Origin: Halobellus inordinatus
Lineage (GTDB): Archaea; Halobacteriota; Halobacteria; Halobacteriales; Haloferacaceae
Direction of reading: 5' to 3'
Length of the DNA: 64,000 nt
NCBI RefSeq assembly: GCF_024464655.1
Contig: NZ_JANHAV010000008.1
Coordinates: 62,001 to 126,000, forward strand
Below the pieces are notes generated by a model. That model was not told where the DNA came from, made no database searches, and worked only from the letters and a program-made list of their open reading frames with translations. Made by a program: the position numbers and the translations under genes. This document shows positions 35,387-44,157 of the stretch, in pieces. The number at the start of each line of letters is the position of its first letter. Positions within the stretch are counted from its first letter, which is position 1.

Positions 35387-36286
35387 ATGCAACTGGGCGT
35401 TATCGGACTCGGCCGGATGGGACAGATCGTCGTCGACCGTGTGCTAGACGCGGGCCACGACGTGGTGGCGTTCGACCTCGATGCGGAGGCAGTCGCGACC
35501 GCCGCCGACGCGGGGGCGACGCCCGCGGAGAACCTCGACGACCTCACCGACCGACTCGGCGCAGAGAAACGGATCTGGCTGATGGTGCCGGCGGGCGAGG
35601 CCGTCGATGCGACGCTCGAAGAACTCGAACCGCACCTCGGCGCAGACGACGTCGTCGTCGACGGCGGCAACTCACACTTCGAGGCGTCCGTCCGCAGAGG
35701 GGAATCGACCGACGCGGCGTACCTCGACTGTGGGACCTCCGGCGGTCCGGCGGGAGCCGAACTCGGCTTCTCGCTGATGGTCGGCGGCCCCGAGTGGGCC
35801 TACGAGGCGATGACGCCCGTCTTCGACGCCGTCGCGACCGGACCCGATGGCCACGACCGGATGGGGCCGAGTGGGTCGGGCCACTACGTGAAGATGGTCC
35901 ACAACGGCGTCGAGTACGCCCTGATGCAGACGTACGGCGAAGGCTTCGAGTTGCTCGCGAACGGTCGCTACGACCTCGATCTGGAGTCGGTCGCGCGCAC
36001 TTGGAACAACGGCGCGGTCATCCGCTCGTGGCTGCTCGAACTCTGCGAGGAGGCGTTCCGCGAGGAGGGCAGCGACCTGGGCGACGTTGCTGACCACGTC
36101 GCCGGCGGTTCGACCGGGACGTGGACGGTTCAGGAAGCGCTCGAACAGGAGATCCCAGTGCCGCTCATCTACCAGGCGCTCGCAGAGCGGTTCGATAGTC
36201 GCGCGGACGACGGCCGGTTCGCCCGGCGACTCGCCAATCGGCTGCGGTACGGGTTCGGCCGCCACGAAGTGAAGCGGCGCGACTAG
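35387..36286 (+). CDS. gnd: 6-phosphogluconate dehydrogenase, decarboxylating (short form)
   Basis: Oxidises 6-phosphogluconate to ribulose 5-phosphate in the oxidative pentose route. The 299 residues are much shorter than the 470 of typical bacterial Gnd and match the short NAD-preferring (GndA) type used by haloarchaea. It has the Rossmann loop GLGRMG at 7-12, the VDGGNSHFEASVRR and CGTSGGPAGAE segments, the catalytic Lys in HYVKMVHNGVEYALMQ, and GGSTGTWTVQEAL. The start 39 bases after the ATP-grasp stop suggests a shared transcript. Confidence 0.92.
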   Translation: MQLGVIGLGRMGQIVVDRVLDAGHDVVAFDLDAEAVATAADAGATPAENLDDLTDRLGAEKRIWLMVPAGEAVDATLEELEPHLGADDVVVDGGNSHFEASVRRGESTDAAYLDCGTSGGPAGAELGFSLMVGGPEWAYEAMTPVFDAVATGPDGHDRMGPSGSGHYVKMVHNGVEYALMQTYGEGFELLANGRYDLDLESVARTWNNGAVIRSWLLELCEEAFREEGSDLGDVADHVAGGSTGTWTVQEALEQEIPVPLIYQALAERFDSRADDGRFARRLANRLRYGFGRHEVKRRD

Positions 36287-36387
36287 CACGACGGAGGTGA
36301 ACTCCCTGTTCGTCGGGTTCGTTCGTCGCTGACGACCGCGGCGCGGCAATCACAATTTCCTTAACCCCCGACTCCGTAGCCGGCGAT

Positions 36388-36975
36388 ATGGTCGAAATCA
36401 ACCTCGTGGGGCTGGGCACCGGGGTGGCCCTGGCGCTCCTCGCGGTGGCGCTGCACTACGCTCGCGGCACCGGATGGACGCCCACCGCGGACATCACCCA
36501 GGAGGTGCTCGAACAGCGGGCGAGCACCGTTTCGGAGACGGACTTCCCCGAACCGATGAACCGGTCCATCGGCGGCGGTGCCGCCCCCGCAGGGGCTGTC
36601 ACCGGCGGCGAGGAAGGGGCCGAACTCGAAGAGAGCGGGGAAGCCGAGGAATCGAGTCCTGCCGACATTCCCGAAGACGAAATCGAGTACTTCGACGTCG
36701 AGTACGTCAAGCAGGGCGAGACCATCGAGGTCGCGAACAACGAGACAGTTCTCGAGGCCGGCGAAGACGAAGGCTGGGATATGCCGTACGCCTGCCGTCA
36801 GGGTCAGTGTGTCTCCTGTGCCGGCCAGATTACCTCCGGCGGCAACTCCGAGGACTACGTCGTCCACGACAACCAACAGATGCTCGACGACGCCGAGCTC
36901 GACGAGGGGTACACACTCACGTGCGTCGCGTACCCGCGCGCCGAGTTCTCGATCGAGACTGGCGAGGCTCCCTGA
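36388..36975 (+). CDS. Membrane-anchored 2Fe-2S ferredoxin
   Basis: Plant-type ferredoxin of 195 residues with an N-terminal transmembrane helix (about residues 4-24), a disordered Glu-rich linker (about 40-98) and the ferredoxin domain at 100-190. The cluster ligands are C136, C141, C144 and C179 (CX4CX2C...C). An insertion of acidic residues is typical of halophilic ferredoxins. It is a membrane-tethered electron carrier; the partner enzyme is unknown. A CCTTAAC TATA-like motif near 36359 fits a leaderless start. It is the last chromosomal protein gene before the tRNA and island. Confidence 0.9.
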   Translation: MVEINLVGLGTGVALALLAVALHYARGTGWTPTADITQEVLEQRASTVSETDFPEPMNRSIGGGAAPAGAVTGGEEGAELEESGEAEESSPADIPEDEIEYFDVEYVKQGETIEVANNETVLEAGEDEGWDMPYACRQGQCVSCAGQITSGGNSEDYVVHDNQQMLDDAELDEGYTLTCVAYPRAEFSIETGEAP

Positions 36976-37051
36976 GACGGCCGCGCTTTTGATTCGACGT
37001 CACAGACCTGTTCACAACGGTTAAACCACCGGCCGGTCTATCCAATTTCGA

Positions 37052-37124
37052 GGGCCCGTAGCTCAGTGGACAGAGTCCCTGGTTCCGGACCAGGATGTCG
37101 CGGGTTCAAATCCCGTCGGGTCCG
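37052..37124 (+). tRNA. tRNA-Arg(CCG)
   Basis: Clear cloverleaf: acceptor GGGCCCG pairing with CGGGTCC, D arm GCTC...GAGT, anticodon stem CCTGG/CCAGG with loop TTCCGGA (anticodon CCG, codon CGG) and T loop TTCAAAT. No CCA is encoded. TTAAACC upstream at about 37021 could be the TATA box. Its 3' 13 bases are the left attachment core of the island that follows. Confidence 0.95.
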
Positions 37125-37127
37125 CTA
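37112..37127 (+). other. attL core, within tRNA-Arg 3' end
   Basis: CCCGTCGGGTCCGCTA, shared exactly with 49847-49862. The first 13 bases belong to the tRNA, which stays functional after integration. Confidence 0.8.
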
Positions 37128-37352
37128 ACGTCATAATCGCAAAACTGCGGTCGAATTTTCTTCACGGGTGTATCTGATTCGTCTCGACGCGTGACGGACT
37201 CCCCTCTCTGTGCTGGGTGGCCGAGATACCGTACTCAAATGCGAAGCGCTCGGCTGGAATCGACAGTCCTATGAAATCGTCCTGATGTTCGCTATCTCGA
37301 ACACAGAGCCACTTTGTGAACCACTTTTACCATGAAGCCAGTATCCATTCAA

Positions 37353-37366
37353 CATAATAGATTATG
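37353..37366 (+). promoter_or_regulatory. Promoter and inverted repeat of first island Usp
   Basis: CATAAT at 37353-37358 and ATTATG at 37361-37366 form an inverted repeat in an AT-rich stretch about 27 bases before the ATG at 37387, where the TATA box should be. A repressor bound here would block TBP. This is an inference from position. Confidence 0.45.
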
Positions 37367-37386
37367 AATAGCCGACTCCCATCTTG

Positions 37387-38271
37387 ATGTGGCCCCCTGA
37401 ACAAATTCAGAGTGTGTTCGACAACATCCTCATTCCGACGGACGGAAGTGACTGTGCGCAGGCGGCCCTCGGTTACGCCACGGATCTGGCGACGCGCTAC
37501 GAAGCGAACGTGCACGCCCTATGTGTGGCCGATTCCAGGACGCTCGATACCGGCCCCCAGTCAGACGAGGTCAGAAACGAACTCGCGGCGGTCGCAGAGA
37601 GAACCTGTGCTGAACTCTCTCAGAGCGGCATCTCCACACAGCAGGCCGTCAAGACAGACATCCCCCACAAAGCGATTCTGAGATACGCAACCGAACAGGA
37701 AATCGATCTCATCGTCATGGGGACGCACGGCCGAACCGGCGTCGAACGGTATCTCCTCGGGAGTGTCACCGAGAAGGTCGTCCGGCTTTCAGATGTGCCA
37801 GTGTTGACGGTCAAAACAGAGGATGACGGTAACGTCACGTACCCCTACACCGACATCTTGGTGCCGACCGACGGGAGTGAGGGGGCTGAGGCCGCGATTG
37901 GCCCCGCTGTCAGTGTTGCGAGCAGGTACGATGCTCGCATCCATGCGTATTCTGTCATCGATACGGTGGCGATAGGAGTCGATGTCCGTTCCGGTGCAAT
38001 CCTCGAAGCACTCGAAGAGTCAGCCCAATCCGCGGTAGATACCATCGAGGAGCAAGCGACCCAAGCGTCTGTGTCTGCGGTCGAAACTGCGATAGAATAC
38101 GGGAGCCCCTACCGAGGGATTCGTTCCTACGTTGAGGAGCACGATATCGACCTCGTCGTGATGGGTACCCACGGACGCAGTGGGCTTGAGCGATACCTCC
38201 TCGGAAGCGTCGCCGAAAAAACTGTTCGCACGTCACCAGTTCCTGTCATGACCGTTCGTCAGCCTGAGTGA
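37387..38271 (+). CDS. Two-domain universal stress protein
   Basis: Tandem Usp of 294 residues. Domain 1 spans about 8-145, beginning [12 protein letters not shown] and carrying [15 protein letters not shown]. Domain 2 spans about 155-293, beginning [13 protein letters not shown] and carrying [15 protein letters not shown]. Both nucleotide loops are intact, so two ATP sites are expected. The ATG at 37387 is one codon after an in-frame TTG. It is the first gene of the island after the tRNA and lies 157 bases upstream of the cation ATPase; a Usp beside a P-type ATPase also occurs in the mycobacterial Rv1996-ctpF pair. It probably senses adenine nucleotide or stress state. Confidence 0.92.
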   Translation: MWPPEQIQSVFDNILIPTDGSDCAQAALGYATDLATRYEANVHALCVADSRTLDTGPQSDEVRNELAAVAERTCAELSQSGISTQQAVKTDIPHKAILRYATEQEIDLIVMGTHGRTGVERYLLGSVTEKVVRLSDVPVLTVKTEDDGNVTYPYTDILVPTDGSEGAEAAIGPAVSVASRYDARIHAYSVIDTVAIGVDVRSGAILEALEESAQSAVDTIEEQATQASVSAVETAIEYGSPYRGIRSYVEEHDIDLVVMGTHGRSGLERYLLGSVAEKTVRTSPVPVMTVRQPE

Positions 38272-38428
38272 ACAGCGGTCAGGAATGTCTCTTGGGCTGT
38301 CTCACAGCGTAGAATCTGCCGTTCTCAACACTGGCTCCGTCCTGAATTGCCCCTCCGGTCAACGGACACCCTGCTTCTGTACTCGACACTGACCACTAAG
38401 TCGCCCCCCAGCGTACTTCCAGTAACTA

Positions 38429-41158
38429 ATGGCTGTCTCCGCTTCAACGGACACCGAATCCTGGTATTCGCGGGGGCTAAGCCAGATTTACGACTCTCTT
38501 GACGCCGATTCAGATGGTCTCTCGACCGAGGAAGCTGAAAGCCGACGATCCGAACACGGCCCAAATCGCCTGCCGAAGGCAAAGCCGGTCACCGTGTGGC
38601 AGATCTTCCTCCGTCAGTTCAAGAATCCGCTCATCTACATTCTCGCCATCGCGGCAATCGTCTCGTTCGCCATCGGCGAGGAGACTGACGCTGGATTCAT
38701 CGCTGCGGTCCTATTGGTCAATGCGCTGGTCGGTGGTATCCAGGAATGGCGTGCGGAACGCAGTAGCCAGGCACTCCAACAACTCATCCGTACCCGCGCG
38801 ACGGTCATCCGCGATAGGGAGACACGCGACATCGATGGTGAGGATGTGGTTCCCGGCGACGTCGTCCTTCTCGAATCGGGCTATCGTGTTCCTGCAGACA
38901 TTCGCTTAGTCTCCACTCACGGCTTGGAAATCGACGAGTCGGCACTCACTGGCGAATCGGCACCCGTCCTGAAAGACGAAGAGTGGGCGGGTGACGACCG
39001 GGCCCCACTCGGCGACCGGCGCAACATGGCCTACGCGGGAACCGTGGTGAATCGTGGACGGGGCCGCGGTGTCGTTGTCGAAACGGGTGCTGACACGGTC
39101 GTCGGCCGACTGGCCGAGGACGTCACGGCCGTCGAGGGCGGGCAGCCACCTCTCGTGATGCGCATGGAACGGTTCACCCGCATCGTCGGCCTCGTCGTCC
39201 TCGTCGCCGCAGCGATCACTGCGCTTCTCGGGATTTTCGTCCAGCAGTACGACGCCGTCGAGATGTTCCTGTTCGCCGTGGCACTGGCCGTGTCGGCGAT
39301 TCCCGAAGGACTCCCCGTCGGGATCACGGTCGCACTGGGCGTCGCCAGTCGGCGAATGGCCAAAGTCGGGGTCATCGTTCGCCGCTTGGTGGCTGTCGAG
39401 GGACTCGGCAGTTGTACGATGATCGCGTCGGACAAGACCGGGACGCTAACAGCCAATGAACTGACCGTCAAACAGATTCAACTCCCCGATGGAAGCACGT
39501 TCGAGGTGACTGGCGAAGGGTACGCTCCGGAAGGGAACGTCCTCCAAGACAGGCATCCTCCGAAGCCAGACCTCGCCGATGAGTTGTCTCGTCTCGCTCG
39601 CGCATCTGTGCTCTGCAACGAGGGTCACCTGTCTCGGCGGAACGACGAGTGGACGTGGCGCGGTGACCCGACCGACATCGCCCTCCTCGCGCTCGGTCGC
39701 AAGCTCGGGTGGTCCCGCCAGTCGGCGCTCGATGCGCATCCACAGATCGACGAGATTCCGTTCGAGCCGGAACAGCGATACGCGGCGACGTTCCACCGGA
39801 CAGACGATGAGTCGCGGGTATTCGTCAAGGGCGCACCCGAGCGCGTTCTGGAAATGTGCACGGATGCAAGCGAAGGCGAATTTTCACTGCCAGTGCTCCA
39901 GCAGCAGGCAAACGAGATGGCTCACGAGGGATACCGTGTCCTCGCTGTTGCGGAAGGAACAGTGGAGACCAGCGGGGAGCTGGAACAGCCACCTTCCGAA
40001 CCAACCGACCTGACGTTTCTGGGCTTTCTCGGGCTGATCGATCCGCTTCGATCCGGCGTGGCGGAAGCGATTGCGTCGGCGCAACAGGCTGGTATCACAG
40101 TCACGATGATCACCGGAGACCATCCGGAGACGGCACTCGCTATCGCCCGGAACCTCGGACTTGCTGAGTCGGCAGACGAGGTAACCACTGGAGCCGAACT
40201 CATGGATACCTCGCAGGAGAAACTTGCAGAAATCCTCGAAAAGACCCTGGTGTTCGCACGCGTCTCGCCGGACCAGAAACTCAAGATCGTCGAAGCTGCC
40301 CGGGGTATGGGCCACTACGTAGCTGTAACGGGTGACGGCGTCAACGATGCCCCCGCACTCCGGCAGGCGAATATCGGTATCGCTATGGGGAAGATGGGGA
40401 CTGACGTGGCCCGGGATGCGGCGGAACTCGTGATCAGCGACGATAACTTTGCGACGATAGTCGCCGGTATCGAACAGGGCCGTGTTGCGTTCGACAACAT
40501 CCGCAAGGTCATCTTCCTGCTCATCTCCACCGGCGCTGGCGAAGTCGCCCTCGTTCTGTTGAGTCTGGCGGCGGGACTTCCACTCCCATTAGTGCCCGTC
40601 CAGATTCTCTGGTTGAACCTCGTCACGAACGGGATTCAAGATGTCGCCCTTGCCTTCGAACCAAAGGAGGGGAACGTGTTGAATCGGCCACCGCGCTCGC
40701 CGGACGAGCGGATCTTCAATCAGATCATGATCGAACGGACGCTCGTCGCCGCGCTGGTGATCGGCGTTATCGGGTTCGGGACGTTCGTCTGGTTGTTAGA
40801 TCAGGGGCTCTCAGAGGCTGCCGTCCGCAATCACCTGCTCCTCCTGATAGTCCTGTTCCAGATGGTTAACATCGGCAATGCCCGATCCGAGACGACGTCG
40901 CTGTTCCAGCTCTCACCGTTTCGGAGCCCGATCTTGCTCACCGGAACAATTACAGCGTTCTTGGTCCACCTCGGTGCGATGTACTTCCCGCCCGCTCAGG
41001 CGGTCCTCGGCACGGCACCTGTCGGGCTGGAACAGTGGCTCGTTCTCGGCGGGATTGCCCTGACCATCGCAGTCGCTATCGAACTTCACAAACTGAGCTG
41101 GAAGCTGCGATACCCTCCACGCTCCGAGATAGAGGTACAGACACCCCCCGAAACTTAA
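38429..41158 (+). CDS. P2-type cation-transporting ATPase
   Basis: Ion pump of 909 residues. Visible are the actuator TGES (174-177), the TM4 ion-site segment IPEGLP (291-296), phosphorylation motif DKTGTLT with Asp335, the KGAPE nucleotide site, and hinge GDGVNDAP at 635-642. Ten helices fit: two before the actuator, two around 250-310 and six at the C-terminus. The IPEGLP motif and length place it in the Ca/Na P2 group (PMR1, CtpF and ENA-like relatives); heavy-metal CPC motifs and N-terminal metal domains are absent. The ion could be Ca or Na. It is codirectional with the first island Usp. Confidence 0.93.
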   Translation: MAVSASTDTESWYSRGLSQIYDSLDADSDGLSTEEAESRRSEHGPNRLPKAKPVTVWQIFLRQFKNPLIYILAIAAIVSFAIGEETDAGFIAAVLLVNALVGGIQEWRAERSSQALQQLIRTRATVIRDRETRDIDGEDVVPGDVVLLESGYRVPADIRLVSTHGLEIDESALTGESAPVLKDEEWAGDDRAPLGDRRNMAYAGTVVNRGRGRGVVVETGADTVVGRLAEDVTAVEGGQPPLVMRMERFTRIVGLVVLVAAAITALLGIFVQQYDAVEMFLFAVALAVSAIPEGLPVGITVALGVASRRMAKVGVIVRRLVAVEGLGSCTMIASDKTGTLTANELTVKQIQLPDGSTFEVTGEGYAPEGNVLQDRHPPKPDLADELSRLARASVLCNEGHLSRRNDEWTWRGDPTDIALLALGRKLGWSRQSALDAHPQIDEIPFEPEQRYAATFHRTDDESRVFVKGAPERVLEMCTDASEGEFSLPVLQQQANEMAHEGYRVLAVAEGTVETSGELEQPPSEPTDLTFLGFLGLIDPLRSGVAEAIASAQQAGITVTMITGDHPETALAIARNLGLAESADEVTTGAELMDTSQEKLAEILEKTLVFARVSPDQKLKIVEAARGMGHYVAVTGDGVNDAPALRQANIGIAMGKMGTDVARDAAELVISDDNFATIVAGIEQGRVAFDNIRKVIFLLISTGAGEVALVLLSLAAGLPLPLVPVQILWLNLVTNGIQDVALAFEPKEGNVLNRPPRSPDERIFNQIMIERTLVAALVIGVIGFGTFVWLLDQGLSEAAVRNHLLLLIVLFQMVNIGNARSETTSLFQLSPFRSPILLTGTITAFLVHLGAMYFPPAQAVLGTAPVGLEQWLVLGGIALTIAVAIELHKLSWKLRYPPRSEIEVQTPPET

Positions 41159-41219
41159 CGAGGACGAAGCGGAAAGAAACGATTCTCCGTAGAAGAGTAC
41201 GTGGACGAATCGAATCAGG

Positions 41220-41861
41220 TCACGAGATACCGCTCGGATACTTCCCGTGCTTCCGGTAGTGGGCAACGACCTTGATGAATGCCCCGACGTGCAGTCCGAC
41301 GACGATGACGATGGAGAGAACGTACAGGAGGTGGAGCGGATCTTCTGTCGGACCCTCGCCCCGAAGGAACGCCTGATCGTAGATGTGGACAGTCAGGAGC
41401 CAGAACATAACGTACGTTCCGTGGCTCTGGTGCCACTTCCAGGCTTTGGGCCCCATGAAGCGGTATGCCCAGATGTTCGACGTGAACAATAGAATGACGG
41501 CGATTAAGACACCGACGATAGCAGCGAACGCCCACGGACTCATACCAACCACGAATCCAATGACGTCCCAGCCGAAGAACTGGAACACCAGGCTCACGTG
41601 GACCAGGGACCAGAGTACGAACCAGATACCGAGTTCAGATCGGAAGTACAGCGGGAAGTTCCCCTTGAACCGCTGATTGATCGACGGCCAGATCTTCGTC
41701 ACCGGCCCGATGACTAATACCAGAAATAAAAGGGACCAGGGAACGGCGGCGACGATCCGAGAAAACCTGTATCCAGCCGCCCACAACAACGCTGCTAACG
41801 CGAAACTTCCGACAACGACGGCAGCGTGATGTTTGCCGCGGTTGAACGGATCGACTGTCAT
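41220..41861 (-). CDS. Ferric-reductase-like cytochrome b membrane protein
   Basis: Membrane protein of 213 residues with five or six helices (about 14-32, 40-58, 77-97, 106-128, 146-164, 179-199). Histidines H88, H144, H147, H159, H191 and H201 at helix ends match the two-heme pattern of ferric-reductase-like/MsrQ-type domains. It lacks FAD and NAD domains, so it depends on a separate electron donor or acceptor. ATG 41861 was chosen over 41873 because a TATA-like TTTTAAAG (minus strand, about 41886-41893) is the right distance for a leaderless transcript from 41861. The exported ferredoxin gene 1.3 kb away is a candidate partner. Confidence 0.8.
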   Translation of the reverse strand: MTVDPFNRGKHHAAVVVGSFALAALLWAAGYRFSRIVAAVPWSLLFLVLVIGPVTKIWPSINQRFKGNFPLYFRSELGIWFVLWSLVHVSLVFQFFGWDVIGFVVGMSPWAFAAIVGVLIAVILLFTSNIWAYRFMGPKAWKWHQSHGTYVMFWLLTVHIYDQAFLRGEGPTEDPLHLLYVLSIVIVVGLHVGAFIKVVAHYRKHGKYPSGIS

Positions 41862-42175
41862 ATCTACTATCATTGGCCGCACTCGACTTTAAAACAGGGT
41901 ACGTAGGTGTCAATATCGGCGGATACGTGTTGTCTGCGAGGAAACTATGCGCGTTCGGCTCCTGTTACATAATTGTTGATCCGTTCTTCGAAGACTCTTC
42001 GAGGTTTTTCACGGAGTCAACGAGATCGGAAACGGCGGAGGAAATCATGGAATTTCGAGAAGAGTCCGCCCGCGATTCCGGCCGAACACAAACGATGGTA
42101 CGGAAATGTGAATACCGTCCATCGGACTTATTGAGCGACTTCACAAGCTCTACAGACCAGCGACAGTTGCTTTCA
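41862..42175. other. Intergenic region without a supportable gene
   Basis: AT-rich spacer of 314 bases between the cytochrome gene and the Usp gene. It holds the cytochrome promoter (TTTTAAAG on the minus strand, near 41886). Short ORFs cross it on both strands, but they overlap the neighbouring Usp gene or lack start signals, and their composition is not halophilic. It may be decayed DNA. Confidence 0.5.
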
Positions 42176-43009
42176 TCATTCTGTGTCTTGTCGCACGGTA
42201 AGTACGGGCGCATCGCTCGTGCGCAAGACCCTCTCAGTGACGCTTCCAAGTAAATGACGGCGAATCCCCGAGCGACCGTGTGTCCCCATTGTAACGAGGT
42301 CTATCCCATGAGCGCTGACGAAATTGTTGATCGCCTCGTGGGGCATCCCGGGCTGGACGTGTGTGGTCAGGGAGATGTCGCGTTCCGATGCTTGCTCCGC
42401 TACTGCATCAACGATCTCGACCGCTTCGTCACGGAGCGGATCACCGATTGGTGGAAGCCCTATCTCATTTTCAATCACACAGAGCACGCGTACCGCGGCT
42501 CCCAACCGTTCGGCAATGGATATGCCGTGGTCGACCGCAGCAGTAGCACCAGGACTCCCGTCTGTCGGGATCAAGATCCTCTCGTATCCCTCCCTCTTTC
42601 TGCCGATTGCATGGGGTGGCACTGCTACAACGGGGTCGTTACTCAACCGAATTACGCGTTCAGTGACACTGCCGAGCAGGACACGGCTCAGTCCACGTCG
42701 CCCATGTGTCCCCATGACGATGAGATCAATGTCGTTCTCTGCCGCATAGGAAAGGATCGCTTCGTACGGACTCCCGTGCTCGATGACTGACTGGCAGGAG
42801 AGGTTTGATTCCTGCTCGAAAAGCTCCTCAAAGTGAGAGATGGCGTCTTGAGCCTGTGCTTTCGCAAGCCGATCATCGCGTTCTTTCTCACCAGTGACGC
42901 TAATGACGTGGACGGACGCGTCGAATGCTTCTGCGATTACGATCCCATGGTGAGCGGCGGCTTCTGCAGATCGACTCCCGTCGGTCGGCACGAGTATGCG
43001 GTCGTACAT
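42176..43009 (-). CDS. Two-domain universal stress protein, paralogue 1
   Basis: Usp of 277 residues. Domain 1 starts [19 protein letters not shown] and has GTHGRRGLSRVLLGS. Domain 2 starts [21 protein letters not shown] and has GTHGRSGIRRHLLGS. It closely resembles the 277-residue Usp at 46612, including its promoter, so the two arose by duplication inside the island. ATG 43009 starts the first strand; the earlier in-frame sequence is not Usp-like. The nearest TATA-like ACATAGT is in the conserved 26-base block at 43034-43059. Confidence 0.92.
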   Translation of the reverse strand: MYDRILVPTDGSRSAEAAAHHGIVIAEAFDASVHVISVTGEKERDDRLAKAQAQDAISHFEELFEQESNLSCQSVIEHGSPYEAILSYAAENDIDLIVMGTHGRRGLSRVLLGSVTERVIRLSNDPVVAVPPHAIGRKREGYERILIPTDGSPGATAAVDHGISIAERLGAAVRVLCVIENEIGLPPIGDPLRDEAVEIVDAVAEQASERDISLTTHVQPGMPHEAINNFVSAHGIDLVTMGTHGRSGIRRHLLGSVTERVLRTSDAPVLTVRQDTE

Positions 43010-43033
43010 AGGGGGGATTTTGGCGGCCCTCGT

Positions 43034-43059
43034 ACTATGTTCTTGTGTGCCATTGGTTG
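43034..43059 (-). promoter_or_regulatory. Conserved promoter block, paralogue 1
   Basis: On the plus strand it starts ACTATGTTCTT and ends GGTTG, 25 bases before the Usp ATG at 43009. The same pattern precedes the paralogue at 47468-47493, with mismatches only in the middle. It covers the TATA position and the upstream BRE region. Confidence 0.55.
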
Positions 43060-43190
43060 CTGACACCTGGTCTGGATGAAAGACGTGTACCGAGGATGGC
43101 TCCGAAAGATGCGAACGAGTAGGTGAGCGCAAATCATCGGCCGTGTTGCGACACTATGGCTTATGTTGGTGCCTCCGTTATCTCAAACGT

Positions 43191-43658
43191 ATGAACGAGC
43201 GACAGAACTCCAGCGCTTGCCAACCGTCGAGCGACCCGAAGACAAGTGCTACAACCTCTCGGGACCTGCCGGACGAGGAACGTCGCCGCCTGTTGACTGC
43301 GATGGGTGGTGTCGGAGTCACTGTGCTCGCGGGATGTCTCGATGAGGGCGAGAGCGACGTCGCCTCGTACAGCGTGGTGTTTCTGGACCAAGAAGAACGG
43401 ACCGAGGTCGAGATATCCGAAGACGAGAAACTGCTGTACCCCGCCCTCGACGCCGGTGTCGATATTCCGTATGCGTGTGAAGTAGGTAGATGTGGACAGT
43501 GTACGGGGAAGTACGACGGTAATGCCAACGAGGTAATTACCCACGACGGTAACGAATTCCTCGATGAGGATCAGATCGAGGAAGGGTGGCTGCTAACCTG
43601 CGTCGCGTATCCCAGAGGCGATTTCGAACTCGAAATCGCCCATCCAGACGACGAGTGA
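43191..43658 (+). CDS. Tat-exported 2Fe-2S ferredoxin lipoprotein
   Basis: Ferredoxin of 155 residues with a signal peptide: RRRLLTAMGGVGVTVLAGC at 31-49, meaning a twin-arginine signal ending in lipobox LAGC with Cys49 as lipid anchor. After it comes a plant-type 2Fe-2S domain with ligands C96, C101, C104 and C137. Plant-type ferredoxins are normally cytoplasmic, so a lipid-anchored copy on the outer face of the membrane is unusual; Tat export would also allow the cluster to be inserted first. It may exchange electrons with the cytochrome b at 41220. The ATG at 43191 is preceded by a TATA-like CTTATG near 43161. Confidence 0.85.
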   Translation: MNERQNSSACQPSSDPKTSATTSRDLPDEERRRLLTAMGGVGVTVLAGCLDEGESDVASYSVVFLDQEERTEVEISEDEKLLYPALDAGVDIPYACEVGRCGQCTGKYDGNANEVITHDGNEFLDEDQIEEGWLLTCVAYPRGDFELEIAHPDDE

Positions 43659-43813
43659 CCCCCCTCATAAGTATATACTCGACTTAATTATTACCGATAA
43701 TCCACCGCTCACGGTGTCCAAACCGATTCTATCATAGGCAGGAGCGCTGATTCTCTAGGTGGTGCTCTCGTTGCCGTTCTATATATTTACTACCGGAAAA
43801 CGGCGGTTAACAG

Positions 43814-44089
43814 TTATCCGATTTCAAGTCCGCCACCCTCTTCACTGTCTTCCGGCCATTCGAGTTCGAACTCGATGCTCAACTCTTTCGGCCCGTTGGT
43901 CGGTCCTTCGCGTTCGGCTTTCACCTCGAACGTCGGCTGAGCGGGAGGATCGAGAATCACGGAGTCGCCACCCGCCTGGAGTGTGACTGCGTCACCGGCG
44001 TTGAGTTTATCGACGACTGATTGAAGGTACGATGCAATCTGTTCTCGGCTCATGCGCTGCTCCGATTTGAAGAGGACTTCCTCTGGCAT
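43814..44089 (-). CDS. Amphi-Trp domain protein 1
   Basis: Small protein of 91 residues starting MPEEVLFKSEQRMSREQIASYL. The amphi-Trp domain core is LQAGGDSVILDPPAQPTFEVKAER and ends with the amphipathic strand LSIEFELEWPED that gives the family its name. Function is unknown; the domain is recurrent in prokaryotic stress operons. It is the last gene of the set amphi-Trp2, Usp, PPOX, amphi-Trp1 read leftward. ATG 44089 fits; further upstream codons are Lys/Arg-rich. Confidence 0.82.
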   Translation of the reverse strand: MPEEVLFKSEQRMSREQIASYLQSVVDKLNAGDAVTLQAGGDSVILDPPAQPTFEVKAEREGPTNGPKELSIEFELEWPEDSEEGGGLEIG

Positions 44090-44157
44090 ACAGCGAGTGA
44101 CTACGTGACGAGGGTAGTTAAGAGAATATGCACCCGCTCTCTTCGATTTGCTCGCTC

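Noticed and set aside
41965-42249. Minus-strand ORF of 94 residues
   Set aside because: It overlaps the end of the Usp gene in another frame and its first 40 residues are a shadow of it. No start signals.
41873-42253. Plus-strand ORF of 126 residues
   Set aside because: Antisense to the Usp end; mixed composition without recognisable domain.
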